Assembly: GCF_004145845.1 (NCBI RefSeq)
Contig: NZ_SELP01000004.1
Span: 186,001 to 250,000, forward strand
Direction: 5' to 3'
DNA from: Loktanella sp. IMCC34160
GTDB lineage: Bacteria > Pseudomonadota > Alphaproteobacteria > Rhodobacterales > Rhodobacteraceae
DNA: 64,000 nucleotides
The translations under genes were made by a program, and so were the position numbers. This document shows, in pieces, positions 1-7,628 of the stretch. Positions within the stretch are counted from its first letter, which is position 1. Each line of letters opens with the position of its first letter. The notes below the pieces were generated by a model. The model searched no databases. It saw only the letters and a list, made by a program, of their open reading frames with translations, and was not told where the DNA came from.

Positions 1-6
1 AACACC

Positions 7-30
7 GTAAGGTGGGTTTCAACCCACCTT
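7..30. repeat. REP-like palindrome, copy 1
   Basis: This is a perfect 10-bp stem (AAGGTGGGTT at 9-18, AACCCACCTT at 21-30) with a minimal loop, preceded by GT. Four related copies occur at 3870, 3942, 45236 and 45278. The element runs into the 3' end of the EI24-like gene, whose stop codon (19-21) lies in the hairpin tip. Confidence 0.75.
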
Positions 31-714
31 TGCCGCCAACCGGTGGTAAAGATGGGTAAAGGTCGCGGCCCCAAGGATCGGGACCAGAAGATTCACCAGC
101 GGGATCGTCAGCGGCACGGCCATCAGGCACCCCGCAAGCCAGATTTCCCCAAAATGCCGCGACCTTAGCGCCTTGGCCCCGTCGCGCCCTTCGCGCCGCA
201 TCGCGGCCAGTTGGAAGTATTCCCGCCCCAGCAGGAACCCGTTCAGCCCGTAAAAGATGACCGGCGCGGCGAAGGGCAGGATCACATAGGCGAAGATCGC
301 AAGGATATTCGCCCCAAGGAGCACGCCGAGGAAATTGACGGAATCCCGCACCCCCTCCCAGAATGTCACGCGCGGGGGGCGGGGCAGGTGCGGGTAATGC
401 GCGTCCTCTACCGCCTGCGCGATGTCGTCCAGAAACAGCGACGTTATGGCCGAGGCGACCGGGATCATCAGGAAGATCGACAGAAACAGCATGAAGAACA
501 GCGACCCCCAGGACAGAAGATCGCCGATCCACGTGATCTCTCCGACCCCCGGAAGGGTAATGGCCTGCGGGTCGATCAGCGAGACCAGCCACAACAGCCC
601 CGCATAGGCCCCATACAAAAGCGCGATGGTCAGGGCGATGCCTAGCCAAAGCACCCGCTGAAACCGGCCGTCGGGCAGTTGCCCCACGGCTTTCAGGAAA
701 TCGGACAGGATCAT
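19..714 (-). CDS. EI24/CysZ-like integral membrane protein
   Basis: The 231-residue protein has about four long hydrophobic stretches (roughly residues 20-50, 66-98, 128-160, 195-215) and the overall look of the EI24 domain family, which includes the sulfate-uptake protein CysZ. It should sit in the inner membrane; the substrate cannot be read from the sequence. The start overlaps the stop of the upstream nitroreductase gene by 4 bp (ATGA), so the two are probably co-transcribed and translationally coupled. Oddly, the last three codons (KVG) and the stop lie in the arm and loop of a REP-like hairpin, so the insertion may have reset the C terminus. No cys genes are nearby, which weakens a specific CysZ call. 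Confidence 0.72.
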   Translation of the reverse strand: MILSDFLKAVGQLPDGRFQRVLWLGIALTIALLYGAYAGLLWLVSLIDPQAITLPGVGEITWIGDLLSWGSLFFMLFLSIFLMIPVASAITSLFLDDIAQAVEDAHYPHLPRPPRVTFWEGVRDSVNFLGVLLGANILAIFAYVILPFAAPVIFYGLNGFLLGREYFQLAAMRREGRDGAKALRSRHFGEIWLAGCLMAVPLTIPLVNLLVPILGAATFTHLYHRLAAKVG

Positions 715-1289
715 TCGGAAACCCGGCTGACGATCTTTGACAGGTCCGGGCGGGGCCGGTCGGGCGCGGCGGGGCCGGGGGTGCCGATGTGGATCAGCCC
801 GGCAACGGTTTCGCCGGTCCCGATGCCCAGAACCTCGGTCGTGAAGGTCCGGTCATGGCTGAACCAGCCCGACAGCCAGTTCGCCCCCCAGCCCGCCGCC
901 GTGGCCGCATTGACCAGCCCAAGGCAAAGCGCGGCCGCCGATTGAACCTGTTCAATCTCGGGGATCTTGTCGGACGGCACGGGGGCCGACACCACCATCA
1001 CCGCCAGCGGCGATCCCCGGTAGGTGCCCGCCGATTTGGCGATCTTGTCAGCGTCGACGCCCGCGGCGGGGCCACGCGCCTCGATCTCGGCCGCGATCCG
1101 GGTCAGGGCTGCATCTTCCAGCACCACCAGCCGCCAGGGTTCCAGCTTACCATGGTCCGGCACCCGCAGCGCCGCCGTCAGGATTTCCGCCAGCGCGGCC
1201 TCGTCCGGCCCCGGCCCGGTCATCATCTTGGCCGGATAGGACCGGCGGGTCAGCAGGAAATCGAGGGCGGGTTGGTTCCGGTCGGGCAT
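711..1289 (-). CDS. Nitroreductase family protein
   Basis: This is a 192-residue protein of the FMN-dependent nitroreductase superfamily, close in size to the small YdjA type. Near the N terminus, ALDFLLTRRS matches the start typical of the family (an Arg-Arg-Ser that contacts FMN). PDHGKLEPWR at about 43-52 is the second FMN-binding segment, and the C-terminal part contains WGANWLSGW and a Gly-rich stretch (GIGTGETVAGLIHIG) usual for this fold. Activity would be NAD(P)H-dependent reduction of nitro compounds, quinones or a related substrate; the physiological substrate is unknown. It overlaps the downstream EI24-like gene by 4 bp. Confidence 0.8.
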   Translation of the reverse strand: MPDRNQPALDFLLTRRSYPAKMMTGPGPDEAALAEILTAALRVPDHGKLEPWRLVVLEDAALTRIAAEIEARGPAAGVDADKIAKSAGTYRGSPLAVMVVSAPVPSDKIPEIEQVQSAAALCLGLVNAATAAGWGANWLSGWFSHDRTFTTEVLGIGTGETVAGLIHIGTPGPAAPDRPRPDLSKIVSRVSE

Positions 1290-1328
1290 CTGCGGTCCTT
1301 CGTCTAAGTGGTCAGCCCCTAGATAGGG

Positions 1329-2432
1329 TCAGGCGAGCGCCGATGCCATATCGCCGATCAACCCCTTGGTGAATTCTTCAAACCGGGCGTCGGGCTGGCG
1401 GATGTCCCAGATGTCGCCAAAGGGGTCTGGCGCGTCGATGGCGCTGCCCGACATTTCCGCCAGAACCGCATGGCCGCAGAACGGAACATAGGTTTCGGAA
1501 TAGCCGCCTTCGTGGACCATGACCAACCGACCGCCGCAGACGTCGGCGGCAAGGTCCATCACCTGCCGGGTCATCGCCCGGAAGCTGCCCATGTGGCACA
1601 GCATCCGGCCCAGCGGGTCCATCGCGGCGGCGTCAAACCCGCAGGCGATGATCAGCACATCCGGGGCGAAATCTCGGATCGCGGGCAGGGCGAGCCGATC
1701 CATCGCGTCCAGATAGGTCGCGTGGCCCGACCCGGCGGGCAGCGGGATGTTCAGATTGGTCCCTTCGCCCGCGCCCACGCCCCGGTCCTCGAACGCGCCG
1801 GTGTCCCACGGGTAGTTCCGGTCCTGATGGATCGACACGGTCAGCACATCGGCCCGGTCGTAAAAGATCGCCTCGGTCCCATTGCCGTGGTGCACGTCCC
1901 AGTCCAGCACGGCATAGCGTTTGGCCAGTCCCGCGGCGCGGGCGGCCTCGATCGCGATGGCGATATTGGCGAACAGGCAGAATCCGTTGGGATATTCGGG
2001 CAGGCAATGGTGCCCGGGCGGGCGCGACAGGGAATAGGCGTTGTCCAGATCGCCGCGCAGGACCGAAAACAGTGCGGCTTTGGCAAGGCCCGCCGACTGC
2101 GCCGCCATCTCGTAGCCACCGGGGCCAAAGGGGGTGCGCCGCCCAAGTTCTCCGCCGCCCGTGTCGGACAGACGCTTGAACTCGGTCAGGTAGCGTTGGG
2201 GATGAACCCGCAGCAGATCGTCGGTGGTCACCGGATCGGCTCCCTGCAGGACCAGGTCGCGGGCCAGTCCCGTCACCTCGATCAGGTTCTTCAAACGGCG
2301 CTTGGATTCCGGCGTCTCGGGCAGGCCACCATTGACGACCGGTTGCACCAGCCCGCCGACAGGCAGGTTTTCGGCATAGTTGCCGCCCGAATGCCAGAAA
2401 CATTTCTCGTCCCAGAAGAACCCTGTCGCCAT
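1329..2432 (-). CDS. Class II histone-deacetylase-like amidohydrolase
   Basis: This 367-residue protein is a zinc-dependent deacetylase of the arginase/deacetylase fold. Visible motifs are RPPGHH (137-142), DWDVHHGNGT (177-186, carrying zinc ligands and the His dyad), GFDAAAMDPLG (zinc-ligand Asp) and HEGGYSETY (catalytic Tyr). Bacterial members act on acetylated polyamines or other small acetyl-amines rather than histones, which is relevant because the window also holds a polyamine locus. I chose the ATG at 2432 because AAAGGGG sits just upstream. A longer reading to 2528 would overlap the divergent DUF167 gene and adds residues unlike the family. Confidence 0.85.
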   Translation of the reverse strand: MATGFFWDEKCFWHSGGNYAENLPVGGLVQPVVNGGLPETPESKRRLKNLIEVTGLARDLVLQGADPVTTDDLLRVHPQRYLTEFKRLSDTGGGELGRRTPFGPGGYEMAAQSAGLAKAALFSVLRGDLDNAYSLSRPPGHHCLPEYPNGFCLFANIAIAIEAARAAGLAKRYAVLDWDVHHGNGTEAIFYDRADVLTVSIHQDRNYPWDTGAFEDRGVGAGEGTNLNIPLPAGSGHATYLDAMDRLALPAIRDFAPDVLIIACGFDAAAMDPLGRMLCHMGSFRAMTRQVMDLAADVCGGRLVMVHEGGYSETYVPFCGHAVLAEMSGSAIDAPDPFGDIWDIRQPDARFEEFTKGLIGDMASALA

Positions 2433-2495
2433 GGTTTGCCCCTTTGATCCCGTGTCGGCGGTGACAGTTCCACCGATCCGGGATAAGGGCAAGGG

Positions 2496-2750
2496 ATGAG
2501 CCTGCCGGACCTGTCCCACCTTGCCCACGAGGGCGCCGAGATTTCCGTGCGCGTGACCCCGAAGGCCGCGCGCGACAGGATCGTGGCCGAGGACGGCGCG
2601 ATCCGGGTCTATGTCACCATCGTGCCCGAGGACGGCAAGGCCAACAAGGCGGTGGTCAAGCTGCTGTCCAAGGCGCTGGGCCTGCCGAAAACCCGGCTTG
2701 AACTGATCCGCGGGGCGAACGCGCGCGACAAGGTGTTTCGGATTCTCTAG
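2496..2750 (+). CDS. DUF167/YggU family protein
   Basis: This 84-residue protein has the features of the DUF167 (YggU) family: ISVRVTPKAARDRI near the N terminus, a central IRVYVTIVPEDGKANKAVVKLLSKALG and an LIRGANARDKVFRI C terminus. The family has a small alpha/beta fold and no agreed function. It is divergent from the deacetylase-like gene with 63 bp between the two starts, so they share a control region. Length is normal for the family. Confidence 0.85.
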   Translation: MSLPDLSHLAHEGAEISVRVTPKAARDRIVAEDGAIRVYVTIVPEDGKANKAVVKLLSKALGLPKTRLELIRGANARDKVFRIL

Positions 2751-2827
2751 GCGGGCAGGGGCTTTCAGGGATTGGCCAGAACGTCTATAGACCGGGCCAG
2801 CCGGAGGCGCAGCGCGACGGGACGACG

Positions 2828-3859
2828 ATGGACCTAGACGATTTCATCCCGAAAGGGGCGGCCAGCCTGAACGTCAGCTATGACGGCCCTCCACGCGACT
2901 TCCACTTCCTGCTTTTGCCCAAGCTGACGATGCTTGCCTTTTCCTCGGCGGTAGAGCCGCTGCGCGTTGCCAATCAGGTCACCAAGCGGATGCTGTATCG
3001 CTGGTACACGGTGACCGCCGACGGGGTGGCCGTGCGCTGTTCCAACGGGGTCCGGATCACGCCCGACATGGGGCTGCCGAAACTGGGGGGCAAGGATACG
3101 GTCTTTGTCTGTTCCGGGGTGGAACCGAACGAGGCGGCCCAGCCCATCGACCTTGCCTGGCTGCGACGGCAGCGCAGTTTCGGGGCGACGATGGGCGGGA
3201 TCTGTTCGGGGGCCTTTGCGCTGGCGCAGGCGGGGCTGATCGGGGACCGGCCCTTCACCCTGCACTGGGAAAACCAGCCGTCGTTCCGGGAACATTTCCC
3301 CGATTTGGAACCGACCCAGAACCTTTATGAAATCGAAGACAAGCTGATGACCTGCGGGGGCGGGTCGGCAGCCACAGACATGATGCTGGAAATCATCGAA
3401 AACGACCATGGCCGGGAATTGGCGGTGATCGTGGCCGACATGTGCATCCATGCCCGCGCGTCGAACCGGAAAGCGCCGCAGAAATCGGCCCTGTCTGTGG
3501 CGATCGGCAGCCGCAACCAGCACCTCTTGAACGCCATCCAGCTGATGACAGACCGGCTCGAAGACCCGCTTCAGATCGAGGATATCTGCGACCAACTGGA
3601 CGTGTCGCGGCGCCAGTTGGAGCGGCTGTTCAAGAAATACACCAATGTGTCGCCCAGTCGGTTCTACTATGACCTGCGGATCAGCCGGGCCCATGCGCTG
3701 TTGAACGAAACCAACATGTCGGTGACGGAAATCGCGGCGGCGACCGGGTTCAACTCGACCGATCACCTGTCAGTGCAGTTCCGCAAGAAATTTGGGGTCT
3801 CGCCCAAGGCCTTCCGCAAGGGGTGGAGCGCGGCGCGCGCCGCTGTCCCCGAGGGGTGA
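2828..3859 (+). CDS. GlxA family AraC-type transcriptional regulator
   Basis: The 343-residue protein has two domains. Residues about 25-190 form a DJ-1/PfpI-like (class I amidotransferase-like) ligand-binding domain starting FHFLLLPKLTMLAFSSAVEPLRVANQ, with GGICSGAFALAQAG around the nucleophile-elbow position. Residues about 235-335 are a double helix-turn-helix AraC DNA-binding domain (VSRRQLERLFKKYTNVSPSRFYY, then VTEIAAATGFNSTDHLSVQFRK). Relatives (GbdR, CdhR, ArgR types) regulate choline, carnitine, glycine betaine or arginine catabolism. The ligand here is unknown and no such operon adjoins. Two REP-like hairpins follow the gene. Confidence 0.85.
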   Translation: MDLDDFIPKGAASLNVSYDGPPRDFHFLLLPKLTMLAFSSAVEPLRVANQVTKRMLYRWYTVTADGVAVRCSNGVRITPDMGLPKLGGKDTVFVCSGVEPNEAAQPIDLAWLRRQRSFGATMGGICSGAFALAQAGLIGDRPFTLHWENQPSFREHFPDLEPTQNLYEIEDKLMTCGGGSAATDMMLEIIENDHGRELAVIVADMCIHARASNRKAPQKSALSVAIGSRNQHLLNAIQLMTDRLEDPLQIEDICDQLDVSRRQLERLFKKYTNVSPSRFYYDLRISRAHALLNETNMSVTEIAAATGFNSTDHLSVQFRKKFGVSPKAFRKGWSAARAAVPEG

Positions 3860-3869
3860 ACCCCGCCCG

Positions 3870-3895
3870 GTAAGGTGGGTCAAGACCCACCCTAC
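3870..3895. repeat. REP-like palindrome, copy 2
   Basis: A GTAAGGTGGGTC arm is followed by GACCCACCCTAC, a hairpin with a 2-nt tip. It forms a close pair with the copy at 3942, in the gap between the GlxA-like gene and the convergent FAH-family gene. Confidence 0.75.
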
Positions 3896-3941
3896 AACAT
3901 CGGCCCGCCCCGCGCGAAACTTTGGGCCCTGTCCTGAAAAC

Positions 3942-3963
3942 GTAAGGTGGGTCTTGACCCACC
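3942..3963. repeat. REP-like palindrome, copy 3
   Basis: This is the same hairpin (GTAAGGTGGGTC, tip TT, GACCCACC). With copy 2 it brackets 46 bp of non-coding sequence. Paired organisation is typical of REP/BIME elements moved by RAYT transposases; no RAYT gene is in the window. Confidence 0.75.
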
Positions 3964-3973
3964 ATCGCGGTAC

Positions 3974-4816
3974 TCAGGCCGGCACGCAGGTCTGGCGCTG
4001 GTGGCCCAGACCTTCGACCTCCAATTCCATGACGTCACCCGCCTTTAGGTAGACCGGTGGCTTCTTGCCCGATCCCACGCCCGGCGGGGTGCCGGTGGCG
4101 ATCACGTCGCCCGGTTCCAGTGTCATGAAATGCGACAAATGCGAAATGATCGTGGACACGCCGAAATACATCGTCGCGGTCGATCCGTCCTGCATCACCT
4201 TTCCGTTGACGCTCAGGCGCATCTTCAGGTTCTGGGGGTCAGGCACCTCGTCCCGGGTCACCAGCCAGGGGCCGATGGGGCAGAAGGTGTCATGCGATTT
4301 GCCCTTCACCCACTGGCCGGACCGGCGCATCTGGAAGTCGCGCTCGGATACATCGTTCAGCGTGCAATACCCCGCCACATGGGACAGCGCCTCTGCCTCG
4401 GTCACGTATTTTGCGCGGGTGCCGATCACCACGCCCAGTTCCACCTCCCAATCGGTGGCGACAGAGCCGCGCGGGATCTCGACCGCGTCGTCCGGTCCGC
4501 AGACCGATGTCACCGCCTTCATGAAGGTGATCGGTTCGGCGGGCAGGTCCATGCCCATCTCTTCGGCATGGTCCGAGAAGTTGAGCCCGATCCCGATCAC
4601 CTTGCCGATGCCGGTGACGCAGGCCCCGATGCGGGCATCGGCGGGCAGGGCGGGCAGGCTGGAGGGATCCAGCGCGCGCAGCCGGTCAAGCCCGGTATCG
4701 GATAGGGTCTCGCCAGCAATATCGACGACCACGCCCGACAGGTCACGGGCCACGCCCGAAGCATCCAGCAGGGCCGGTTTTTCGGCCCCCTTGGGGCCAA
4801 CGCGCAGAAGTTTCAT
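3974..4816 (-). CDS. Fumarylacetoacetate hydrolase (FAH) family protein
   Basis: This is a 280-residue FAH-superfamily enzyme. An N-terminal accessory segment (1-65) precedes the catalytic domain with GIGLNFSDHAEEMG (about 75-88), WEVELGVVIG (metal-binding Glu residues), LNDVSERDFQMRRSGQW, GKSHDTFCPIGPWL and GDVIATGTPPGVGSGKKPPVYL near the end. These resemble the 2-keto-3-deoxy-fuconate/ureidoglycolate lyase-like group, which hydrolyses C-C bonds or dehydrates beta-keto or 2-oxo acids with a divalent metal. The exact substrate cannot be inferred. It overlaps the upstream small gene by 4 bp. Confidence 0.82.
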   Translation of the reverse strand: MKLLRVGPKGAEKPALLDASGVARDLSGVVVDIAGETLSDTGLDRLRALDPSSLPALPADARIGACVTGIGKVIGIGLNFSDHAEEMGMDLPAEPITFMKAVTSVCGPDDAVEIPRGSVATDWEVELGVVIGTRAKYVTEAEALSHVAGYCTLNDVSERDFQMRRSGQWVKGKSHDTFCPIGPWLVTRDEVPDPQNLKMRLSVNGKVMQDGSTATMYFGVSTIISHLSHFMTLEPGDVIATGTPPGVGSGKKPPVYLKAGDVMELEVEGLGHQRQTCVPA

Positions 4817-5064
4817 TCGGGGTTTCCCTTTTCATCGCGGCGCAGCCGATACACCCCTTCGGGCAGGTCAAGCGCCGCTTCCAGATCGGTCAGTTGGGTC
4901 AGCGACAGGGTGATGGTCACCACCTTGTCCTGTCGGGCATCATATTGCTCGATGGTCACGCAATCGTCGAAGGCGTTGATCACAACGTCTTCCTTCAGTG
5001 GGACGGGCCCTTCGTCGACAAGTGTGACGACGGTCGCGTCAAAGTCGTGCTCGATGCTGAACAT
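4813..5064 (-). CDS. Small conserved acidic protein, function unknown
   Basis: This is an 83-residue acidic protein with no signal peptide or membrane segment. I do not recognise a named family. The sequence looks like a small beta-rich fold (alternating hydrophobic strands such as ATVVTLVDEG and VVTITLSLTQLTDLEAAL). Its stop overlaps the start of the FAH-family gene (ATGA), so the two should form a translationally coupled pair. The ATG at 5064 is the only sensible start. It diverges from the M48 peptidase gene across 140 bp. Confidence 0.65.
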   Translation of the reverse strand: MFSIEHDFDATVVTLVDEGPVPLKEDVVINAFDDCVTIEQYDARQDKVVTITLSLTQLTDLEAALDLPEGVYRLRRDEKGNPE

Positions 5065-5204
5065 GGGCCTAGCCTAGCGCCGCGCCGCGTGGTTGCAAGG
5101 CGGCAAATCACGCGGATGTGCGACAGGGGCGCGCGCTTGGGGCTGGTGGCCCGATCGCGGGATGGTAGGTTTCGCGACAGAGGGTGCAGAAGAGAGAGGC
5201 GGCA

Positions 5205-5918
5205 ATGCGCGGTTTGGTCTTCGGGGCGGCGATCCTTCTGGGGCTTTCGGCCTGCACGACGACAGAGGTGATGCCGCCACGACCCGCGCCGGTGGCGCCC
5301 GATCCGGCTCCGGCCAGCCAGCGGGCGGCAGAGATCGTGGCCATGGCCATCGCGGTGGCCGAGGCCGTCGAGCCGGTGGCGGAAGCGGAATGCAGCCGAC
5401 AACCGGGACTGCGGAACTGCGATTTCCTGATCCTTGTCGACGACCGGCCCAACCTGCCCGCCAACGCATTCCAGACCACCGATGCCGCGGGCCGACCGAT
5501 GATCATCCTGACCCTTGCCATGCTGGCAGAGGTCCGCAACCCGGACGAACTGGCTTTTGTGCTGGGACATGAGGCAGCCCACCACATTCGCGACCATCTT
5601 GGTCGGCAGCAGCAGACCGCGGCCGCGGGGGCGGTTCTGGCCGGGGGGCTTGCAGGGATATTCGGGGTCGCCCGGGCGGAGGATCTGAGCCGGGCGCAGC
5701 GGATCGGTGCAACGATCGCGGCGCGCAGCTATTCCAAGGAGCACGAGCTGGAAGCGGACCAACTCGGAGCGATCATCACCCTGCGGGCCGGGTTTGACCC
5801 TTTGAAAGGGGCGGAGTTCTTCTTTCGCCTGCCCGATCCGGGGGATCGGTTCCTTGGCACCCATCCGGCCAACGCCGAGCGCTATGCCGTGGTTCAGCGC
5901 ACCGTCGCGACCTATTGA
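5205..5918 (+). CDS. M48 family metallopeptidase, lipoprotein
   Basis: This 237-residue protein begins with a lipoprotein signal (GAAILLGLSAC, lipidated Cys about residue 17), so it should be anchored in a periplasm-facing membrane leaflet. The zinc motif HEAAH (about 122-126) lies in LAFVLGHEAAHHIRDHL, and the third ligand Glu is in SKEHELEADQLG, as in BepA/LoiP-like M48 proteases that act in envelope quality control. I chose the ATG at 5205, behind AGAGAGAGG. A GTG further upstream is possible but would spoil the signal peptide. The gene is convergent with trhA, with a 120-bp repeat element between. Confidence 0.85.
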   Translation: MRGLVFGAAILLGLSACTTTEVMPPRPAPVAPDPAPASQRAAEIVAMAIAVAEAVEPVAEAECSRQPGLRNCDFLILVDDRPNLPANAFQTTDAAGRPMIILTLAMLAEVRNPDELAFVLGHEAAHHIRDHLGRQQQTAAAGAVLAGGLAGIFGVARAEDLSRAQRIGATIAARSYSKEHELEADQLGAIITLRAGFDPLKGAEFFFRLPDPGDRFLGTHPANAERYAVVQRTVATY

Positions 5919-5936
5919 GGCGGCATTGAGTACCGG

Positions 5937-6056
5937 AGGCTTTGCGCCGCCTTCGGCGTCGCCGGGGGCGCGGGCCTGCGGCCCGCGCGGCAGGGGCGCT
6001 GCCCCTCTGGCCCTTTCGGGCCATTCACCCCGGGATATTTATCGACCCAAAGAAGG
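5937..6056. repeat. Multi-hairpin intergenic repeat, copy A (about 120 bp)
   Basis: The element is nearly identical to 26472-26590: about five substitutions plus a small length change across 119-120 bp, same orientation. It contains four successive short inverted repeats (cores CGCCttCGGCG, GCGGGCCtGCGGCCCGC, AGGGGCGCtGCCCCT, GGCCctttcGGGCC) and ends with CCCCGGGATATTT and CCAAAGAAGG. It lies between the convergent M48 and trhA genes, where the folded RNA could act as a terminator. Confidence 0.8.
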
Positions 6057-6058
6057 GG

Positions 6059-6703
6059 TCAGGCCGTTACGAAAGCGCCCAACGCGATGGCGGCGAAAAA
6101 GCAGCCGGAGGCCACCAGCACGAAGCCATGCCAGATCGCCAGCGAAAACTTCAGGCTGTCCCAGTTGAAGAAGATCACCCCCGCCGAATAGAGCAGCCCA
6201 CCCACGCCGATCAGCACCGAGGCCGCAAGCGGCAGGAGCGGGAACAGGGACCAGACCAGAAACACGCTCATCCAACCCAGCGCGAGGTAGAGGAGTGGCC
6301 CGCCCTTGCCGGGACGTCGCCAGAAAAACAGCTTCATCACGGCCCCGGCAATTGCCAGCCCCCAGACGATCCCCAGGATCACATAGCCAAACCCGGTGCC
6401 AAGCAGCACGACGAGCGGCGTGTAGGTGCCGGCGATTTTCACATAGATCGCAGCATGGTCGATCCGCCGCAGGGTTGGACGGGCCGCTTCCCAGGGGGTG
6501 AAGTGGTAAATGGCCGAGGCCCCGAACGATAGGATCAGCGCGCCGCCATAGACCGACAGCGCCGCCACCTGACCCGCGCCCAGCCAAACCGCGCCGAACA
6601 CGACCAGCAGTATCGTCCCGGTCAGCGCAAAGCCGACCCCAAGCGCATGGATCACCGCATCGGCGATCCGTTCGGACCGGGCGTAGGCGGGGTAATCCGA
6701 CAT
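6059..6703 (-). CDS. trhA: Hemolysin III family (TrhA/PAQR) membrane protein
   Basis: The 214-residue protein is a seven-helix PAQR-superfamily membrane protein. SDYPAYARSERIADAVIHALG opens the family's conserved N terminus, DHAAIYVKIAGTYTPL is the conserved central motif, and the C-terminal helices carry the conserved His (LAIWHGFVL). Homologues influence membrane energetics and fluidity. I chose the start at 6703 because AAAGGTGG precedes it at normal spacing. Longer in-frame starts at 6724 and 6799 have no better site and add unrelated residues. Confidence 0.85.
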   Translation of the reverse strand: MSDYPAYARSERIADAVIHALGVGFALTGTILLVVFGAVWLGAGQVAALSVYGGALILSFGASAIYHFTPWEAARPTLRRIDHAAIYVKIAGTYTPLVVLLGTGFGYVILGIVWGLAIAGAVMKLFFWRRPGKGGPLLYLALGWMSVFLVWSLFPLLPLAASVLIGVGGLLYSAGVIFFNWDSLKFSLAIWHGFVLVASGCFFAAIALGAFVTA

Positions 6704-6875
6704 CAGGCGCCACCTTTGGTTCATTTTGTCCGGGTCCTGACCTTGCCAGTTTCGGGTAACGGTCAGGTTAAGGCCCGGACCGACCCTGTCGAGCCTCACC
6801 CGGCGTCACCTTTGTCTTGCATCGGCGGGGTTTTGCCGGGTTCACTGGGCGCAGAGGGGCAAATGGGGGCGGATC

Positions 6876-7250
6876 ATGATCCTGCGCGAGTTGGACAAGG
6901 TGAAATGGCGGATCGTCTGGTCCTGGCGTGGCGCGGCCCATGTCTGGAAGACCGAAGGGTCGTTTCACCAGTGGATCTGGCTGAATGTGGTTTTCGGGGT
7001 GCTGGCCTTTGTTCTGCCGCTGTCGCTGACCACGCGGGGGTTTCTTCTGATGGGCGGGATCATGGTGCTGGCGATGGAATGCGTGAACACGGCGCTGGAG
7101 CGGATCGTCGACGACATTTCCACCGAGAAACGCGATGCCGCCCGGCAGGCCAAGGACGCCGGATCGGCGGCTGTAGCGATCTGCGGGATCGGGGTCGGCG
7201 TGGCCTGGGTATTTGTTCTGATCGCCTGGTGGACCGGGGCGCCGGTTTGA
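6876..7250 (+). CDS. dgkA: Diacylglycerol kinase, DgkA type
   Basis: This 124-residue protein has the three-helix layout of prokaryotic DgkA. Helices fall at about 34-54 (LNVVFGVLAFVLPLSL), 58-76 (GFLLMGGIMVLAMECVNTA) and 103-120. The signature ECVNTALERIVDDIS matches the active-site/metal region (E-x-x-N-T-A-x-E), and AKDAGSAAVAI is the second conserved segment. It phosphorylates diacylglycerol in the inner membrane, recycling lipid from envelope glycan synthesis. It is divergent from trhA. Confidence 0.88.
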   Translation: MILRELDKVKWRIVWSWRGAAHVWKTEGSFHQWIWLNVVFGVLAFVLPLSLTTRGFLLMGGIMVLAMECVNTALERIVDDISTEKRDAARQAKDAGSAAVAICGIGVGVAWVFVLIAWWTGAPV

Positions 7251-7314
7251 TCTGGCGCAAGGACCGGCGCGCGGGACCGGTGCAGGGTCGGCCCGTTCAA
7301 GACCGGAGAGTGAC

Positions 7315-7569
7315 ATGCAAACCCTTGGCGACCTGCGCACCCATTTCTGGAAGACCGTTGCAATGGGCAAGACCTGTGGCGTCGATCTTCAGGCCGCGAT
7401 CCGCGAAGGCATCCTGACCGAGGCGGATTACGCCGATGCGATCACCCGCTGCCGCGGCTGCCCCGAGCCGGAAAGCTGCCGCAAGTGGCTTCTGGAACAT
7501 GACCGCGCCGATGCGCCGCCGGAGTTCTGCACCAACCGGGCGCTCTGGACCGAGCTGATGGCGGGCTGA
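7315..7569 (+). CDS. DUF6455 family protein
   Basis: This 84-residue Cys-containing protein has a C-x2-C-x5-C arrangement in CRGCPEPESCRKWL (residues about 46-59) plus Cys at about 21 and 73. It matches the small DUF6455 family common in Rhodobacterales, whose function is unknown. The Cys pattern could hold a metal or a redox disulfide. There is no signal peptide. A strong terminator directly follows. Confidence 0.75.
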   Translation: MQTLGDLRTHFWKTVAMGKTCGVDLQAAIREGILTEADYADAITRCRGCPEPESCRKWLLEHDRADAPPEFCTNRALWTELMAG

Positions 7570-7595
7570 GGAGGCCGCCATCGGCAGGAGGAGGA

Positions 7596-7625
7596 CAGGC
7601 GCCCGGCCACCCGGGCGCCTGTTTT
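7596..7625 (+). terminator. Rho-independent terminator after the DUF6455 gene
   Basis: A perfect 11-bp stem (CAGGCGCCCGG / CCGGGCGCCTG) with loop CCAC is followed by TTTT at 7622-7625. It ends the rightward transcript and sits just beyond the stop of the convergent ppk2 gene. Confidence 0.88.
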
Positions 7626-7628
7626 CAT

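Noticed and set aside
5942-6030. Multi-hairpin repeat as a simple terminator
   Set aside because: Four successive hairpins conserved in sequence at two distant loci, with a conserved tail and no T-run directly after any stem, exceed what a terminator needs, so I list it as a repeat.
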